Positions 61,130-64,000 of a DNA stretch of 64,000 nucleotides are shown here, piece after piece; the stretch's first letter is position 1; each line of letters begins with the position of its first letter. The translations under genes and the position numbers were made by a program. Location of the stretch: assembly GCA_045646905.1 (NCBI GenBank), contig JAZRLP010000021.1, positions 1-64,000 of the forward strand. The letters are read 5' to 3'. The stretch is from RGIG4079 sp045646905 (GTDB lineage: Bacteria; Bacteroidota; Bacteroidia; Bacteroidales; Muribaculaceae). Under the pieces are notes generated by a model. The model was not told the DNA's origin, made no database searches, and saw only the letters and a list, made by a program, of their open reading frames with translations.

Positions 61130-61882
61130 GTGAAAGTAAAAAAAGTATTAGTTTCTCAACCAAAACCAACATCAGAGAAATCACCTTATTTTGAAATTGC
61201 GGAAAAATACGGAGTTGAAATTGAATTCCGTCCATTTATTAAAGTTGAAGGTCTAACAGCTAAAGAATTTCGTCAATCTAAAATATCTATTTCAGATTAC
61301 ACTGCCGTTATTTTTACAGCTCGCACAGCAATCGACCATTTCTTCCGTCTTTGCGAAGAGATGCGCATTTCTATCCCCGACACAATGAAATATTTCTGCA
61401 CTACCGAGTCTATCGCTCTTTACTTGCAAAAATATATCATCTATCGCAAGCGTAAAATTTTCCATGGCAAAACAGGTAAACTTGACGAATTGTTGCCATT
61501 CCTCATGAAGCATAACAAGGAAAAATTCCTTTATGCTATTTCTTCGGTACACAAAGAAGAAGATATCAACATTCTTGACAAGAATAATATCAACTACACC
61601 AAGGCTGTTATGTATCGCACAGTGAGCAACGACTTTGGTCCTGAAGAAAAATTTGACTACGATATGTTGTTATTCTTCAGCCCATCGGGTATTGATTCAT
61701 TGTTGAAAAACTTCCCTGATTTTAAACAAGAAGATGTGAAGATAGGTTGTTTTGGTGCAACCACAGCCAAAGCTGTTCGCGATGCTGGTTTCCGTCTTGA
61801 TATTGAAGCACCTTCGGTAAAAGCACCTTCAATGACAGCAGCATTGGATATGTATCTCAAAAACGAAATGGCCGAAGCATAA
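61130..61882 (+). CDS. Uroporphyrinogen-III synthase family protein (HemD-like)
   Basis: A 250-aa two-domain HemD-fold protein starting at GTG, 17 bp after the DUF4271 gene. It has the features of the Bacteroidetes UroIII synthase group: KVLVSQPKPTSEKSPYFEIA at the start, YTAVIFTARTAIDHFF, and LLFFSPSGIDSLLKNFP plus IGCFGATTAKAVRDAGF near the end. HemD closes the linear tetrapyrrole to uroporphyrinogen III; whether this form does so in an organism that may take up haem is unproven. It ends at a strong terminator. Confidence 0.85.
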   Translation: MKVKKVLVSQPKPTSEKSPYFEIAEKYGVEIEFRPFIKVEGLTAKEFRQSKISISDYTAVIFTARTAIDHFFRLCEEMRISIPDTMKYFCTTESIALYLQKYIIYRKRKIFHGKTGKLDELLPFLMKHNKEKFLYAISSVHKEEDINILDKNNINYTKAVMYRTVSNDFGPEEKFDYDMLLFFSPSGIDSLLKNFPDFKQEDVKIGCFGATTAKAVRDAGFRLDIEAPSVKAPSMTAALDMYLKNEMAEA

Positions 61883-61908
61883 GATTTTTCAATCATAAAA
61901 TATATAAG

Positions 61909-61958
61909 GTCTTGCAAGTGTCGCGATATTTTGTTAAACTTGCAAGACTTTTTTTTTT
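61909..61958 (+). terminator. Terminator of the LOG-DUF4271-hemD unit
   Basis: 11-bp perfect stem GTCTTGCAAGT / ACTTGCAAGAC with an 18-base loop, then ten T. Confidence 0.93.
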
Positions 61959-61975
61959 CACTCATTTTATAAATT

Positions 61976-62395
61976 GTGACAACATCGTTGAGATTATATA
62001 AAAAAGAAAAACTATGTAGCAACACAGCTATTGGTATGTTATTCCAACCTGGCGGTTCATCACAAGCCATGTTGGCCTATCCGTTGCGTGCTGTGTGGCG
62101 TCAAAATGATGGACGATATTGCGATGCTAAAATGCAATTTCTTATTTCGGTGCCTAAAAAACGCCTTCATCACGCTGTAGATCGTGTTACGATGCGACGA
62201 CGCATTCGCGAAGCATATCGCTTAAATCACAAAAATTATTCTCTCACCGACAATGCTCGCATTGATGTAGCTTTTATCTATATCGCCAATTCATTGCTTC
62301 CATATAAAACTATTGAAAAAGCAATGAAAAAGATACTTAAAAACATATCAGAAAATACCCTCACTGTTGAAAACAACAATGAAAAAAATATTTAG
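61976..62395 (+). CDS. rnpA: Ribonuclease P protein component
   Basis: Small basic protein that binds the RNase P RNA and helps process tRNA 5' ends. The 139-aa protein begins at GTG and has the family core AMLAYPLRAVWR, MQFLISVPKKRLHHAVDR, and the RNA-binding RNR-type motif VTMRRRIREAYRLN. It overlaps the start of yidD by 17 bases, the usual rnpA-yidD arrangement. Confidence 0.94.
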   Translation: MTTSLRLYKKEKLCSNTAIGMLFQPGGSSQAMLAYPLRAVWRQNDGRYCDAKMQFLISVPKKRLHHAVDRVTMRRRIREAYRLNHKNYSLTDNARIDVAFIYIANSLLPYKTIEKAMKKILKNISENTLTVENNNEKNI

Positions 62396-62600
62396 TTTTA
62401 TACTCATTCTACCCATACGCTTTTATCAACGATGCATCTCACCTATGTTTCCACCTGCATGTCGTTACACACCCACATGTAGCCACTATGCCGTAGAAGC
62501 TATACAAAAACATGGACCTATAAAAGGACTTTGGCTCGCTATTAAAAGAATATGCCGTTGTCACCCATGGGGAGGATGCGGACATGACCCAGTGCCATAA
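62379..62600 (+). CDS. yidD: Membrane protein insertion efficiency factor YidD
   Basis: A 73-aa membrane-associated protein that aids YidC-dependent insertion. It has the full signature: PACRYTPTCSHYAVEAIQKH, GPIKGLWLAIKRICRCHPWG, then GGCGHDPVP at the end. The ATG at 62379 is chosen; a TTG four codons upstream is unlikely. It overlaps rnpA and shares a base with the TatD-like gene (TAATG), so the three are co-translated. Confidence 0.95.
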   Translation: MKKIFSFILILPIRFYQRCISPMFPPACRYTPTCSHYAVEAIQKHGPIKGLWLAIKRICRCHPWGGCGHDPVP

Positions 62601-63115
62601 TGTTTCCTTGTAGCGACATACACACCCACGATAAATCGCGCACCGACGCTATTATTAACATTTACCCCAATGAAGAAATCATCGAGGGAGCATATCACTC
62701 TGTGGGTATTCACCCATGGCACACTATAGAGTTGGATTCTACTACGATAGAAAAACTCAATATTCTTGCTACACATCCACAAGTTATAGCAATAGGGGAG
62801 GCTGGTCTTGATGCTCTCAAAGGTGCTCCAATAGATAAACAAATAGAAATCTTTCGCCACCATGTAACATTAAGCGAGAAATACCAAAAGCCACTTATAA
62901 TACATTGCGTGAAAGCTTTCAATGAAATTATATCATTGAAAAAGCAACTACGCCCCACAATGCCTTGGATTATCCACGGCTTCCGTGGTAAACCACAACT
63001 CGCTCAACAATTACTTGATAATGGATTTTATATCTCACTTGGCAAACATTTTAACCCTGCTTCAGCTGCTATCATTCCCCCCGACCGTCTCTTCTACGAA
63101 AGCGATGAGGAATGA
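62600..63115 (+). CDS. TatD-family metal hydrolase, C-terminally shortened
   Basis: A 171-aa protein of the TatD deoxyribonuclease family (amidohydrolase fold). Visible metal ligands and motifs are SDIHTHDKS, GIHPWHT, IAIGEAGLDALKG (Glu), LIIHCVKAF (His), WIIHGFRGKP (His) and RLFYESDEE, which contains the last metal Asp. The stop follows at once, whereas family members usually run on for 30-80 residues. The downstream bases do not continue the family sequence in any frame I checked, so it looks truncated just after the active-site Asp. It may be inactive or a short variant. Confidence 0.82.
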   Translation: MFPCSDIHTHDKSRTDAIINIYPNEEIIEGAYHSVGIHPWHTIELDSTTIEKLNILATHPQVIAIGEAGLDALKGAPIDKQIEIFRHHVTLSEKYQKPLIIHCVKAFNEIISLKKQLRPTMPWIIHGFRGKPQLAQQLLDNGFYISLGKHFNPASAAIIPPDRLFYESDEE

Positions 63116-63184
63116 TTGATAATTAAAAATTCACAATGAAATATTAAAAATTAGATTTTAGCAATTTATAATACTCTATGAAAA

Positions 63185-63628
63185 ATGAAAAAAATTTCTA
63201 TTAAACCTATAAATCCCAATAATATAGGTAACATACAACATGAAAAAGAGGTGCATGCCCTCGTAAATTCTTTAATGGAGAAACTTGGTATTTCTTGTTC
63301 TATAGAGGATCTTGTAAAAATATATGAAATTGAGGATTTGGATAGTTTTTTAAAGTCAAATAATGATTTAGTAGTAAATACAAAGACACACTCACATATA
63401 ATTCATAAAATTTACCCTTGGAGTGATGTTGTGGCAAGCATATATACCATGCCCGAATGTGTAACAATAACCGAAACTATATGTCCCGATTGTGGTGAGA
63501 AACTTGTAGAACTCTATTTCTCTTCGCCAAAGAGGACTTGGGCTTCATTATGCGGACGGGCTGGACTTATGACTATTTGTCCTAATTGCCCACAACAAGT
63601 GGACTTTAAATGTAGAATAATGAACTAA
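63185..63628 (+). CDS. Zinc-ribbon protein of unknown function
   Basis: A 147-aa soluble protein. The C-terminal 45 residues hold two CxxC knuckles (ICPDCGEKLVELYFSSP and TICPNCPQQVDF) around SLCGRAGLMTI, forming a zinc-ribbon-like unit. The N-terminal half is helical (EVHALVNSLMEKLGISCSIE). I recall similar CGRAG-type C-termini in other Bacteroidetes hypothetical proteins. It is separated from the TatD gene by 69 bp of AT-rich DNA. Function unknown. Confidence 0.65.
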   Translation: MKKISIKPINPNNIGNIQHEKEVHALVNSLMEKLGISCSIEDLVKIYEIEDLDSFLKSNNDLVVNTKTHSHIIHKIYPWSDVVASIYTMPECVTITETICPDCGEKLVELYFSSPKRTWASLCGRAGLMTICPNCPQQVDFKCRIMN

Positions 63629-64000
63629 AAATACTACTAAATTACTTTATTGTGGGAATTTTTAGAATGAAGGAGTTCTTCCCTAAATGACATCAAGGAG
63701 AAAATTATTCTCTCACTTATTATACCTGCATCAACCTATTTTTATACAACATCTTTTCTTTATCAACACTATGTTAATAACCAAATTAATCAACTAAATA
63801 TCAATATCTTAATATGTAGATAAACTATTAATAAGTGTGTTAATAGCCTATTTTAATACTAATAACTCATTTTTACTCAAAAACCTTAAAATGCTCATAA
63901 TCTATATGATATAAATTCATCCACTCTTTATTGATAGTTATCAACATTTACTATTAACAAAGAGTGTTGATAACCTGTAAATAGTATAAAACAACTTTAA
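63629..64000. other. Gene-free AT-rich region with DnaA-box-like 9-mers (possible origin)
   Basis: No open frame of note. TTATCAACA, one base from the E. coli DnaA box TTATCCACA, occurs at 63760-63768 and 63938-63946, and inverted (TGTTGATAA) at 63965-63973. A one-mismatch copy, TGTTAATAA, is at 63772-63780. A large hairpin (ACTCTTTATTGATAGT 63923-63938 with ACTATTAACAAAGAGT 63950-63965, 14 of 16 pairs) holds one box in its loop, and another begins at its foot. Smaller dyads (CTATTAA / TTAATAG) also occur. The region is cut by the window end. Confidence 0.55.

Noticed and set aside
1..64000. tRNA, rRNA or tmRNA genes
   Set aside because: No stretch with tRNA arms, CCA ends or rRNA-like sequence was noticed on either strand, though a scan by eye is not exhaustive.

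Overview
The window looks like a piece of a Bacteroidales chromosome, probably a Muribaculaceae-type gut anaerobe (the family is an inference). The evidence is the Bacteroidetes promoter form TTTG/ATTG-N19-20-TAnnTTTG in front of many genes, almost no Shine-Dalgarno sites, cell-surface proteins ending in T9SS-like sorting tails, phylum-typical families (DUF4271, DUF4369, DUF5723, long signal peptidase I, RHS fragments, AbiE) and moderately AT-rich DNA. No rRNA or tRNA gene was recognised.

Layout. 1-4.8 kb: end of a PD40-type propeller gene and a giant secreted cell-wall amidase. 4.9-12.4 kb: housekeeping and small membrane genes (dtd, mazG-like, deoC, GYF_2/dispanin and DUF2752 pair, DUF4369 lipoprotein, ComM-like ATPase, vWA protein, an unknown conserved protein). 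12.5-14.6 kb: two lipoproteins around the decayed end of an ATPase gene that still carries an upstream repeat array. 14.7-19.5 kb: minus-strand cluster ybeY, mnmG, apt, uvrC, with a parS-type site in the mnmG-apt gap and a second one at 20.1 kb inside alkD. 19.8-26.4 kb: alkD, metY, a uridine-kinase-like gene, then an acyltransferase and an AbiEi/AbiEii toxin-antitoxin pair lying between two near-identical hairpins. 26.4-32.0 kb: outer-membrane and lipoprotein genes, then a graveyard of RHS toxin/immunity pieces. 32.2-44.5 kb: argS, Bax-inhibitor-like protein, MATE pump, GH25, Nudix regulator, epimerase, dapB-lepB-wbqC, two candidate non-coding RNAs and an AT-rich orphan secreted protein. 44.8-50.9 kb: sdaA, two ATPase/PD-(D/E)XK genes and a GH13 amylase. 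51.1-58 kb: three BspA-like leucine-rich-repeat surface proteins. 58-64 kb: acyltransferase, LOG, DUF4271, hemD-like, rnpA, yidD, a shortened TatD, a zinc-ribbon protein, and an AT-rich gene-free end with three identical DnaA-box-like 9-mers.

Two themes stand out. First, all three ATPase loci of the AAA plus C-terminal PD-(D/E)XK type (one of them a pseudogene) have their own short direct-repeat array directly upstream. The repeat sequence differs at each locus, but two arrays share an exact 33-bp period. This is the best candidate for an undescribed system. Second, two parS-like sites and the DnaA-box cluster suggest that the window lies near the chromosome origin. Also notable are a multi-helix RNA with a promoter and an overlapping terminator (43.5-43.7 kb), a minus-strand small RNA (37.3 kb), and an immunity-type gene overlapping the last codons of a lost toxin (30.3 kb).
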